In this document: positions 56,618 through 64,000 of the stretch, one piece after another
Layout: each line of letters opens with the position of its first letter
How positions within the stretch are numbered: position 1 is the stretch's first letter
Source of the DNA: Pseudomonas canadensis
GTDB lineage: Bacteria > Pseudomonadota > Gammaproteobacteria > Pseudomonadales > Pseudomonadaceae
DNA: 64,000 nucleotides
Direction of reading: 5' to 3'
Assembly: GCF_000503215.1 (NCBI RefSeq)
Contig: NZ_AYTD01000005.1
Location: 1 to 64,000 of the forward strand
Translations under genes and position numbers: made by a program
Notes under the pieces: model-generated
Database searches by the model: none
Told to the model about the DNA's origin: nothing
The model's input: the letters and a program-made list of their open reading frames with translations, nothing else

Positions 56618-57625
56618 TCAGTTGACCTTCAGCACCAACTTGCCGAAATTCTCGCCGTTGAACAGCTTCATCAACGTCTCTGGGAACGTCTCCAGCCCCT
56701 CCACGATATCTTCTTTGCTCTTGAGTTTGCCTTGGGCCATCCAGCCGGCCATTTCCTGCCCGGCAGCGGCGAAGCCTGCGGCGTGGTCCATCACTACGAA
56801 CCCTTCCATGCGCGCGCGATTGACCAGCAGTGACAAGTAGTTGGCCGGACCTTTCACGGCTTCCTTGTTGTTGTACTGGCTGATGGCGCCACAGATGACC
56901 ACGCGGGCCTTCAGTGCCAGGCGGCTGAGGACGGCGTCGAGAATATCGCCGCCGACGTTATCGAAATACACGTCCACGCCCTTGGGGCACTCGCGCTTGA
57001 GGGCAGCGGGCACGTCTTCGCTTTTGTAGTCGATGGCGGCGTCGAAGCCCAATTCATCTATCAGGAACTTGCACTTGTCGGCGCCGCCGGCAATGCCCAC
57101 CACGCGGCAACCCTTGAGCTTGGCGATCTGCCCGGCAATGCTGCCCACGGCGCCCGCCGCGCCGGAGATCACCACGGTTTCGCCGGCCTTGGGCGCACCC
57201 GTTTCCAGCAGCGCAAAGTAGGCGGTCATGCCGGTCATGCCCAGCGCGGACAGATAGCGCGGCAAAGGCGCCAGTTTCGGATCAACCTTGTAGAAGCCAC
57301 GTGGCTCGCCCAGGAAATAATCCTGCACGCCAAGGGCGCCGTTGACGTAGTCGCCGACAGAGAATTTCGGGTTGTTTGACGCAATCACCTCTCCCACACC
57401 CAGTGCGCGCATTACCTCACCGATGCCGACAGGCGGAATGTAGGACTTGCCTTCATTCATCCAGCCGCGCATGGCTGGGTCGAGGGACAGGTATTCGTTG
57501 CGCACCAGCACCTGGCCCTCCTGGGGCGTGCCCACCGGGACTTCCTGATAAGTGAAGGTGTCCCGGGTGGCTGCGCCGACCGGGCGCTTGGCGAGCAGGA
57601 ACTGGCGGTTGGTCTGGGCGGTCAT
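56618..57625 (-). CDS. NADP-dependent oxidoreductase, CurA-like MDR family
   Basis: A 334-residue medium-chain reductase without zinc ligands (leukotriene B4 dehydrogenase/curcumin reductase group). It has YLSLDPAMRGWMNEGKSYIPP near residue 45, the nucleotide motif VISGAAGAVGSIAGQIAKLKG near 150, and YFDNVGGDILDAVLSRL near 215. It probably reduces alpha,beta-unsaturated carbonyls with NADPH. The start at MTAQTNRQFLLAKRP is preferred over the frame beginning at 57760. Confidence 0.92.
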   Translation of the reverse strand: MTAQTNRQFLLAKRPVGAATRDTFTYQEVPVGTPQEGQVLVRNEYLSLDPAMRGWMNEGKSYIPPVGIGEVMRALGVGEVIASNNPKFSVGDYVNGALGVQDYFLGEPRGFYKVDPKLAPLPRYLSALGMTGMTAYFALLETGAPKAGETVVISGAAGAVGSIAGQIAKLKGCRVVGIAGGADKCKFLIDELGFDAAIDYKSEDVPAALKRECPKGVDVYFDNVGGDILDAVLSRLALKARVVICGAISQYNNKEAVKGPANYLSLLVNRARMEGFVVMDHAAGFAAAGQEMAGWMAQGKLKSKEDIVEGLETFPETLMKLFNGENFGKLVLKVN

Positions 57626-57854
57626 GGCAGCGACTCTTCTGGAAATGAACCTGAAGTGATAGACCTTCAACGGGTAGGGAGCAAGGTTCACCGAGAGCGC
57701 GAATGCCGGTCGATAGGTGGTGTTGATAGTTGACCTATGTCTCTTATCACTGCGATCCATGCAGCGCCAACCGGCGGTTTGATAGTGCTGACGCGTCCAA
57801 GGCGACGTTGGCTAGACTCGACCCACGGCTATTTTCTCCCACAGGACATCTTCT

Positions 57855-58616
57855 ATGAGCATGACGTTTTCCGGCCAGGTCGCCCTGGTGACCGGCGCCG
57901 CTGCCGGTATTGGCCGCGCCACCGCGTTGGCGTTCGCCGCCGAAGGCTTGAAGGTCGTGGTTGCCGACTTGGACGCGGTGGGCGGCGAAGGCACCGTCGC
58001 CCTGATCCACCAGGCGGGTGGCGAAGCGCTGTTTGTGCGTTGCAACGTCACGCTGGAGGCGCAAGTGCAGCAATTGATGGCCCAGACCATCGCCGCCTAT
58101 GGTCGCCTGGACTATGCATTTAATAACGCCGGGATCGAGATCGAAAAGGGCAAGCTGGCCGATGGCAGCCTGGATGAGTTCGACGCAATCATGGGCGTTA
58201 ACGTCAAAGGCGTGTGGTTGTGCATGAAGCACCAGTTGCCGCTGTTGTTGGCCCAGGGCGGCGGCGCCATTGTCAACACCGCCTCGGTCGCGGGCCTGGG
58301 GGCTGCGCCGAAGATGAGCATTTATGCGGCCTCCAAACATGCGGTGATCGGCCTGACCAAATCGGCGGCCATCGAGTATGCGAAGAAGAAAATCCGCGTC
58401 AACGCAGTCTGCCCGGCGGTGATCGATACCGATATGTTCCGGCGCGCCTATGAGGCCGACCCACGCAAGGCTGAATTTGCCGCCGCCATGCACCCGGTCG
58501 GGCGCATCGGCAAGGTCGAGGAAATCGCCAGCGCGGTCCTATACCTGTGCAGTGATGGCGCCGCATTTACCACAGGCCAAGCTTTGGCGGTGGACGGTGG
58601 TGCGACCGCTATCTAG
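57855..58616 (+). CDS. SDR family oxidoreductase
   Basis: A 253-residue classical short-chain dehydrogenase. It has the TGAAAGIGRATALAFAAEG cofactor motif near residue 13, NNAGIE near 90, a catalytic serine in the NTASVAGLG region near 142, YAASK with the Tyr-Lys pair near 156-160, and PAVIDTDMF. The C-terminus is a standard dimer-forming AVDGGATAI. AGGA lies 8 nt before ATG 57855. It may be the target of the MocR regulator that follows it in the same direction. Confidence 0.92.
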   Translation: MSMTFSGQVALVTGAAAGIGRATALAFAAEGLKVVVADLDAVGGEGTVALIHQAGGEALFVRCNVTLEAQVQQLMAQTIAAYGRLDYAFNNAGIEIEKGKLADGSLDEFDAIMGVNVKGVWLCMKHQLPLLLAQGGGAIVNTASVAGLGAAPKMSIYAASKHAVIGLTKSAAIEYAKKKIRVNAVCPAVIDTDMFRRAYEADPRKAEFAAAMHPVGRIGKVEEIASAVLYLCSDGAAFTTGQALAVDGGATAI

Positions 58617-58700
58617 GACCTCACGCCGCCCTTCATTCGAAAAGGTTTGGGGGGGTGTGGGGCGTTTCCATAGCTGGCACCGTGCCCTGTCAGAATGTGT

Positions 58701-58732
58701 ATCAATAGGTAAATAATTCAATAAAATCAATA
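58701..58732. promoter_or_regulatory. A+T-rich patch with TCAATA repeats upstream of MocR gene
   Basis: ATCAATA occurs at 58701-58707 and 58726-58732, with TTCAATA at 58717-58723 between them. The patch is far richer in A+T than its surroundings and lies about 90-120 bp upstream of the MocR start. MocR-type regulators commonly bind short direct repeats near their own promoter. The assignment is tentative. Confidence 0.4.
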
Positions 58733-58819
58733 CTTTAATAAGACTTGGCGCGCGGTCGAAATGCGCTTCTGTGCTTAACTGTTCTGGGTTGAATATCAGT
58801 CAGTTGAAGTGAGTGGCGC

Positions 58820-60232
58820 ATGGATTTAGGGATCGATCGACAAGCCCTTGTACCGGTGGTGCAGCAAATTATCAGCGCTGTGGCGCAATGGATTCGCATG
58901 AGTGGGGTGAGCCCCGGCACACGCTTACCGTCCGTTCGACAGGTGGCCCTCGATAACCTGCTCAGCCAATCCAGCGTGATCGAGGCGTTCGAGCGGATGG
59001 TCGCCCAGGGATTGCTGGTTTCCAAGCACGGTTCGGGTTTCAGCGTGGCCCAGCCGTCAACGTTGTATGAGGGCCAGTGGTATGAAGGCGCGGAGCGGGA
59101 GTGGGGCGCCTTCGTCGATAGTCCGCTGGGCGAGTTGAAGCTGGGCTGCGGTTGGTTGCCCGATGCCTGGCGTGAAAGCGATGACATCAGTTACGCGATT
59201 CGTGAAGTCACTCGAACCGACACCGCCGGCCTGTTCAATTACAGCACGCCATTGGGGTTGCCGGCGCTGCGCGAGCAAGTGTTCAAGCGTCTGAGTCGAA
59301 TCCACATTGCCGCCCACCAGGACCGTATCCTCATCACAGCGGGCGCGAGCCATGCCCAGGACCTGCTGATACGCACGTTGCTCAAGGCCGGCGACTGCGT
59401 GGTGGTCGAAACACCCGGGTACGGCAACCTCTATTGGCAATTAGGCTTCCACGGCGTGCAATTGCTGCAAGTGCCGCGAACGCCTGGTGGCCCTGACATT
59501 CCGGCGCTGGAAGCGCTGCTGCAGCAGCATCGGCCCAAGTGCCTATTCGTCAACAGCCTGTATCACAATCCCACCGGCTCCAGCTTGAGTCGTACCGTGG
59601 GCGAGCGTTTGCTGGCGCTGGCGCAGCGCGACAACTTCCTGATCATCGAAGAGGATGTCCTCGGCGACCTGCAGCACCCCAGTTGTACGCGCCTTTCGGC
59701 GTTACCCCATGATGATCGGGTGATCTACGTCGCCAGCTTTTCCAAGACCTTGAGCAGTGCCTTGCGCGTGGGTTACCTGAGTGCCAGCGCCGCGATCATC
59801 GCGCAGTTGGCCAGCCTCAAGACCCTGACCGGTTTTGGCACCTCACGCTTCGCCGAATCGGTGGTGGCCACGCTGCTGGCTAATGGCACTTATCGCAAAT
59901 GGGTACAGCGCTTGCGCAAGCGGCTGAATACGCAAATGACGGCTACGCTGCAGGTGCTGGAGGACGAGGAGTGGGAGGTGTTCGCCGCACCTGCTGGCGG
60001 CATGTTTTTGTGGGCGCGACCAAGGGCAGGCGATCCATCGCGGTTGCAGGCATGTGCCCGCAGGCTCGGGGTTTTGTTGTCGTCGGGAGCGCTATTCAGT
60101 CCAACCAGCGAGCCCAGTGAGTGGTTGCGCATCAACGTGGCCTATGCCGATGATCAACGGGCCTTGGCGTTGTTCCGCGCCATGGGGCCCGCCAGATCGA
60201 CCTCGACCATTCTGAAAACGACGGGCGTGTAG
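58820..60232 (+). CDS. MocR-type (GntR/aminotransferase) transcriptional regulator
   Basis: A 470-residue fusion. The N-terminal GntR winged helix (about 8-75) has PGTRLPSVRQVALDNLLSQS and the recognition region. The large C-terminal domain is a fold-type I aminotransferase (about 110-460), with the PLP lysine in YVASFSKTLSSALRVGYLS near residue 313 and the cofactor aspartate/tyrosine region SLYHNPTGSSLS near 250. Such proteins use PLP or amino compounds as effectors and usually control a neighbouring gene. The regulated gene here may be the upstream SDR gene or itself. The effector is unknown. Confidence 0.93.
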   Translation: MDLGIDRQALVPVVQQIISAVAQWIRMSGVSPGTRLPSVRQVALDNLLSQSSVIEAFERMVAQGLLVSKHGSGFSVAQPSTLYEGQWYEGAEREWGAFVDSPLGELKLGCGWLPDAWRESDDISYAIREVTRTDTAGLFNYSTPLGLPALREQVFKRLSRIHIAAHQDRILITAGASHAQDLLIRTLLKAGDCVVVETPGYGNLYWQLGFHGVQLLQVPRTPGGPDIPALEALLQQHRPKCLFVNSLYHNPTGSSLSRTVGERLLALAQRDNFLIIEEDVLGDLQHPSCTRLSALPHDDRVIYVASFSKTLSSALRVGYLSASAAIIAQLASLKTLTGFGTSRFAESVVATLLANGTYRKWVQRLRKRLNTQMTATLQVLEDEEWEVFAAPAGGMFLWARPRAGDPSRLQACARRLGVLLSSGALFSPTSEPSEWLRINVAYADDQRALALFRAMGPARSTSTILKTTGV

Positions 60233-60346
60233 CTTTTTGCCATTATTGTGGCGCCAACGACTTGTGTTCAGTGCCTTGTGGTTGCGAATCTCGCCTGTGT
60301 AAACCGGGCTTGATGGCAACCGCCATTGCAAGAGGATTCAAGTGCA

Positions 60347-62314
60347 ATGATTTCGGCCGTGCAACGACAATTCGCCAACCTCGGTATGGCGAAAAAACTG
60401 GGCTTGGGTTTCACCCTGGTATTGCTGCTGACGGCCTTGGTCGCGGCGATCGGTGTGTGGTCCCTGCAAACCGTTGGCCAGCGTTTCGAAGGGCTCAAGG
60501 CCATGTCGTCGCTTAACAGCGGCTTGCTCAAGGTGCGCCTGATCGAGCAGGACTACGCGTTGCATGCCGACCCCAAGGCCGTTGACGCCCTGCACGAAAG
60601 CGTCGATGCCCTGGCGGCTCTCGCGACCAGTCTCAAGTCCCAGTCGGCGGCCAACGTGCCGGTGATGACCGATGTCGAACAGGCCTTGGAGGCCTACCGC
60701 AAGGCGTTCGATGAGTTTGTCGAATTGACCCAGACCAAAGACCTGGCGTTGGAAATGGCCAGTTGGTCGGTGTCCAGTGTGGCCAATAACCTCGACGTGT
60801 TGCAGGCCGGGCTGGCGGACGACGGTGCCTATGGCTTGAAGGAAAGCCAGGGCAAGGAAGGCGCTGAGTTTATCGAGCAGGCGGGGCAGGTCAGCCAGGT
60901 GTCGCGCCTGATGCTGCAAGCAATGAATGAAGCCCATGTGCGGCTCGACCAGAGCCGCAAGGCCGATCAAGACGACGCAGAGCAGGGCAAGATCGAGCAG
61001 GCTGACCAGGCTCTTGCCCAGGTCGAGCAACTGAAGACCTCAGTCAAGGACTCCGGCTACCAGACCGTGCTCAATGAAGTTTCCGGGCATATCGCCGCGT
61101 TCAGTGAAAAACTCGGCGAGTACACCGGGCTGCTGGCCCAGGAAAAGGTGGTCTACAAGCAGCTGCATGATAGGGCGGAACAGGTCGTCAGCCGGGTCAA
61201 CCAGGCCTACGACGCCGAAGACCAGTCGATGCAGGCGCAGTTGAAGAAAAGCGCAATGCTGATCATCGGCTCTTCGGCCTTGGCGTTGTTGGTGGGTTTG
61301 ATTGCGGCCTGGGTGATCACCCGCTTGATCGTCGCGCCGCTGCGCAGCGTGATTGCCGTGGCCCAGCAGATTGCCGCCGGCGATTTGAGCGGGCGCATGG
61401 AGGTCAGCCGTCGTGATGAAATCGGCCAGTTGATGCAGGCGATGCAACAGATGGGTAATGGCCTGAGCCAAATGGTCAGAGGCCTGCAAGCCGGTATCGA
61501 GCAACTGGCCAGTTCGGCGCATTCATTGTCCAGTGTCACCGAGCAGACCAACGTCGAGGTCAGCAGCCAGAAAGAAGAAACCGAACAGGTCGCCACGGCG
61601 ATGAACCAGATGACTGCCACCGTGCACGACGTGGCTCGCAACGCCGAAGAGGCCGCGCAAGCCGCACAGACGGCAGATGATAAAGTCGACAGCGGCCAAC
61701 AGGTGGTGCGCCAGAGTTTGCAGCGCATTGAATTGCTGGCCACATCCAGCACCTCTGCCAGCGCCAGCATCGAGAGCCTGAGCGCTGAAATTCAAAATAT
61801 CGGCACCGTGTTGAGTGTGATCAAAAGCGTGGCCGAACAGACCAACCTGCTGGCCCTTAACGCCGCCATCGAAGCCGCCCGCGCCGGCGAGCAGGGCCGA
61901 GGTTTTGCGGTGGTCGCCGATGAAGTACGGGCCTTGGCCAAGCGTACCCAGCAATCCACCGAGGAGATCGAACGACTGGTCAGCACCTTGCGCAGCGCTG
62001 CGCAATCATCTGTGCAGCAGATCCAGCAAAGCGGGGAGTTGGTGAAGCTGGCGGTAAGCGATGCCCTGGAAACCGAAAGTGCCTTGGGCAGCATCGCAGT
62101 GGCAGTGTCGCTGATCCAGCAGATGAACCAGCAGATTGCCGCGGCGGCCGAGGAGCAAAGTTCGGTGGCCGAAGAGATCAATCGCAGCGTCACCAGCATC
62201 CGCGCCAGTGCCGATCAGTCGGCGCTGAGCATGCAAGGCAACGCCGCGTCGAGCATTCAACTGGCGCAGTTAGGCGCGGAACTCAAGGGCATGGTGGGGC
62301 ACTTCCGCCTGTGA
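60347..62314 (+). CDS. Methyl-accepting chemotaxis protein with HBM-size sensor
   Basis: A 655-residue chemoreceptor. TM1 is at about 16-38. The roughly 260-residue all-helical periplasmic region has the length of an HBM (helical bimodular) sensor, as in McpS, which recognises TCA intermediates. TM2 is at about 302-325, with HAMP next. The signalling tip is [20 protein letters not shown] near residue 500. ATG 60347, with AGAGGA upstream, is chosen over a TTG 21 nt earlier. No CheR-tether pentapeptide is present, and it ends GHFRL. Ligand identification from the sequence alone is not possible. Confidence 0.92.
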   Translation: MISAVQRQFANLGMAKKLGLGFTLVLLLTALVAAIGVWSLQTVGQRFEGLKAMSSLNSGLLKVRLIEQDYALHADPKAVDALHESVDALAALATSLKSQSAANVPVMTDVEQALEAYRKAFDEFVELTQTKDLALEMASWSVSSVANNLDVLQAGLADDGAYGLKESQGKEGAEFIEQAGQVSQVSRLMLQAMNEAHVRLDQSRKADQDDAEQGKIEQADQALAQVEQLKTSVKDSGYQTVLNEVSGHIAAFSEKLGEYTGLLAQEKVVYKQLHDRAEQVVSRVNQAYDAEDQSMQAQLKKSAMLIIGSSALALLVGLIAAWVITRLIVAPLRSVIAVAQQIAAGDLSGRMEVSRRDEIGQLMQAMQQMGNGLSQMVRGLQAGIEQLASSAHSLSSVTEQTNVEVSSQKEETEQVATAMNQMTATVHDVARNAEEAAQAAQTADDKVDSGQQVVRQSLQRIELLATSSTSASASIESLSAEIQNIGTVLSVIKSVAEQTNLLALNAAIEAARAGEQGRGFAVVADEVRALAKRTQQSTEEIERLVSTLRSAAQSSVQQIQQSGELVKLAVSDALETESALGSIAVAVSLIQQMNQQIAAAAEEQSSVAEEINRSVTSIRASADQSALSMQGNAASSIQLAQLGAELKGMVGHFRL

Positions 62315-62350
62315 TCGCCGCGCGTTGGCAACGACCACAGGGGAGGGTGG

Positions 62351-63163
62351 TCAGGCGTTGTTGGCGAGGAAGGTCAGCAGGGCTTCGTTGACGAAGTCCG
62401 GGTTTTCCCTGGCGCTGATATGGCCGGCTTCGGGAATCAGGATCAGGCTGCAACCGATCAGGCCCGCCATCTCCTTGGACTCGGCGGGAGGGCGCGGTTT
62501 GTCCTGCTCGCCGCACATCAGCAACGTGGTGTCGGCGTCCAGTCGCGGCAGTTGCTTCAGTACGTTTTCGCGACTGAAGATCAATCGACCCAAGGGCACG
62601 ATGCTCTGCAACAGACGTTCTTTCGAGTAACCCTGCAGTTGCCGGCGGAAATCCTGGTACAGCGCTGATTCGCGGTCGATACCCGGACGGAAGAAGATCG
62701 GCGCGACCACATCCAGCAACGGCTCGGGGATGGCACCGGCGTCTTCAATCATCTTGAACAGCGAGAAGTAATACTGGCGCGTGGCCTCGGGCTCGGCGCC
62801 CAGGTAGGTGTCCATCAGCACCAAGCTGTTGATCCGCTCGGGCGCCAGCAGTGCCAGGCGTGCGCCCCACATCCCGCCGACCGAGAGCCCCACCAGGTTG
62901 ATCGCTGGGATATCCAGCTGGTCGAGCAGGGCCAGGGCTTGGCGCGCGAGGTCGTCCAGGGAATGGGTTTGCGCGGGCAATGCACCGGATTCACCATGGC
63001 CCCACAGCTCGGGCACGATCACACGGTATTGTTGCGACAGCGCTTCGATCTGCGGCGCCCACATGTCGGCGTCCCACAGGTAGCTTGAGCCCAGCAGTAC
63101 GACCGGGCCGGTGCCCTGGTCCAAGTAGTGCAGCGGTTGTCCATCAATGACGGCGACAGGCAT
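62351..63163 (-). CDS. Alpha/beta hydrolase
   Basis: A 270-residue cytosolic hydrolase with LLGSSYLWDADMWAPQIEAL, an ELWGHGESG loop, the nucleophile elbow LVGLSVGGMWGARLALLAPE near residue 94, an aspartate in LLMCGEQDKPRPP near 220, and the histidine in IPEAGHISARENP near 248. It is related to 3-oxoadipate enol-lactonase-like esterases, but the context gives no pathway. It converges with the chemoreceptor across only 36 bp, with no terminator visible. Confidence 0.9.
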   Translation of the reverse strand: MPVAVIDGQPLHYLDQGTGPVVLLGSSYLWDADMWAPQIEALSQQYRVIVPELWGHGESGALPAQTHSLDDLARQALALLDQLDIPAINLVGLSVGGMWGARLALLAPERINSLVLMDTYLGAEPEATRQYYFSLFKMIEDAGAIPEPLLDVVAPIFFRPGIDRESALYQDFRRQLQGYSKERLLQSIVPLGRLIFSRENVLKQLPRLDADTTLLMCGEQDKPRPPAESKEMAGLIGCSLILIPEAGHISARENPDFVNEALLTFLANNA

Positions 63164-63285
63164 AACAGGCCTCTGACTTCACGGAGTAAGGGGCACTTTT
63201 TTACGCTAGTCGGGGGCGGGGGGATAGATGCAAAGTGATGGCATCTTGTGAAGCGGTAGGTTGTTTGTACAGACCTGGTCTTGTA

Positions 63286-63411
63286 GTGAGCGGGCTTGCC
63301 CCGCACTGGGCTGCGTAGCAGCCCCAATAAAAACCCCTCGTTCTGGCAGACAGATCGGGGGGTTAGGTTTTAGGGCCGCTGCGCAGCCCAGCGCGGAGCA
63401 AGCCCGCTCAC
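63286..63411. repeat. Composite nested inverted repeat (REP type)
   Basis: Three nested stems: GTGAGCGGGCTTGC (63286-63299) with GCAAGCCCGCTCAC (63398-63411); CTGGGCTGCG (63306-63315) with CGCAGCCCAG (63382-63391); and AACCCCTCG (63332-63340) with CGGGGGGTT (63356-63364, one G-U). Together they can fold into one long cruciform or RNA hairpin of about 125 nt. It lies in the 274-bp gap between two minus-strand genes, just downstream of the window-edge gene's upstream neighbour. No gene is supported here. Confidence 0.8.
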
Positions 63412-63437
63412 CACAGGCCCGCCCAACTACCGCGCAA

Positions 63438-64000
63438 TCAGTCGTAGATGACTTTCTTCTTCCACTCGGCGTCGGCATCCACCACTTTGAGGCCTTCGGT
63501 CAGTTCGTTGACCTCGTCTTCGGCGGGCTTGCTGTTGGTCAGCACCGTGGAGTTGGCGCGGGCAAGCTGGGCTTCCAGTTGTTGCAGCTGTGCGCTGTAG
63601 ATCACTGGCTCCGGCTGTTTACGCAGGTATTGCACGCCACGCTCGAACGCCAGGCGTGCCTGGCCCGGCTGGCCTTGTTGCAAGGCGTGCTGGCCGAGGT
63701 TGTTGAAGAACTCGATGTGCAGCAACACCAGGATATGGCGGATTTCCCGGATCCAGTGCTTGGCCTCGTTGGCCGGCAGGAAACCGTCCTGGGCGGCGCG
63801 TGTGACCTGGCCGTGCAGGGCTTCGAGCAGGAAGCGCACATCCTTTGCCTTGGCTTCGGTCTGGATCGGCGCGGGCGGATTGTTCACCGGGATCGATTCG
63901 CCTTGGGCCACCAGCGTATTCAGCTCGGCGATGCGAGCCTTGAGCGGTGCGCTGCCTTTGTTGAGGTTCAACAGGCGCTGGTTGACGTTGAGTTCCAGGC
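63438..64000 (-). CDS. Unrecognised helical protein, 5' end outside window
   Basis: The frame is open to the last base of the window, so the N-terminus is missing. At least 187 residues are visible. They are largely helical and polar, with a possible TPR-like stretch (NNLGQHALQQGQPGQARLAFERGVQYLRKQ) and a long C-terminal acidic/charged tail ending DAEWKKKVIYD. I do not recognise a named domain. The region KDVRFLLEALHGQVTRAAQDGF may be amphipathic. A TTG at 63971 is not taken as the start because the frame continues upstream with similar composition. Confidence 0.75.
   Translation of the reverse strand, partial: LELNVNQRLLNLNKGSAPLKARIAELNTLVAQGESIPVNNPPAPIQTEAKAKDVRFLLEALHGQVTRAAQDGFLPANEAKHWIREIRHILVLLHIEFFNNLGQHALQQGQPGQARLAFERGVQYLRKQPEPVIYSAQLQQLEAQLARANSTVLTNSKPAEDEVNELTEGLKVVDADAEWKKKVIYD

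Overview
The window is a continuous stretch of a Pseudomonas chromosome, most likely from the P. fluorescens group. The evidence is the protein sequences, the high G+C coding bias, the gene order gltA | sdhCDAB-sucAB-lpd-sucCD-brnQ ... htpG ... fabB-fabA-hybrid kinase ... gpsA (the same backbone order as in P. aeruginosa), and many short REP-type palindromes of the kinds common in fluorescent pseudomonads. I see no rRNA, tRNA, CRISPR array, prophage, integrase or insertion sequence. Almost everything is core metabolism.

Layout. 1-4.9 kb: glyoxylate salvage. The minus-strand operon gcl-hyi-glxR faces a GlcG/HbpS-family gene, with a RutR-like TetR regulator beyond it. Two identical TTGTATACAA palindromes lie in the divergent promoter region. 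5-11 kb: membrane and envelope genes (DUF808, DUF805, a secreted alpha/beta hydrolase coupled to an MlaA-like protein, and a GH17-type glucan enzyme). 11-14.3 kb: an orphan betaine-type binding protein and the acetate uptake pair yjcH-actP. 14.3-27.5 kb: the TCA block, with gltA divergent from sdhCDAB, then sucAB-lpd-sucCD. 27.5-36.9 kb: brnQ, a DUF599 protein, a small Ala-rich lipoprotein, two hotdog thioesterases, htpG with a sigma-32-like promoter, a dienelactone hydrolase, a pirin, an OsmC protein and a secreted amidohydrolase. 37-40.5 kb: a chemoreceptor and fabA-fabB.

40.7-45.7 kb holds the most unusual arrangement. A tightly coupled minus-strand operon encodes a TonB-dependent receptor, a periplasmic binding-protein-like protein with no ABC transporter, and a hybrid histidine kinase with a GacS/BarA-like input domain. 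The kinase sits where P. aeruginosa has PA1611, a RetS-interacting kinase. 45.9-53.8 kb: gpsA, a DUF4389 protein, sixA, an acyl-CoA synthetase behind a perfect 22-bp palindrome, a thioesterase, two overlapping alpha/beta hydrolases, a DUF4892 protein with a coupled 18-codon leader ORF, and an AI-2E family permease. 53.8-64 kb: an OmpR-type two-component system, pyrF, a CurA-like reductase, an SDR, a MocR-type regulator, an HBM-size chemoreceptor, an alpha/beta hydrolase, and a 5'-truncated gene at the window edge.

REP doublets sit between many tail-to-tail gene pairs. Classical stem-loop terminators occupy most of the other convergent junctions. Coordinates, start codons and hairpins were read by eye. 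Family assignments rest on recognisable motifs and lengths, not on database searches.
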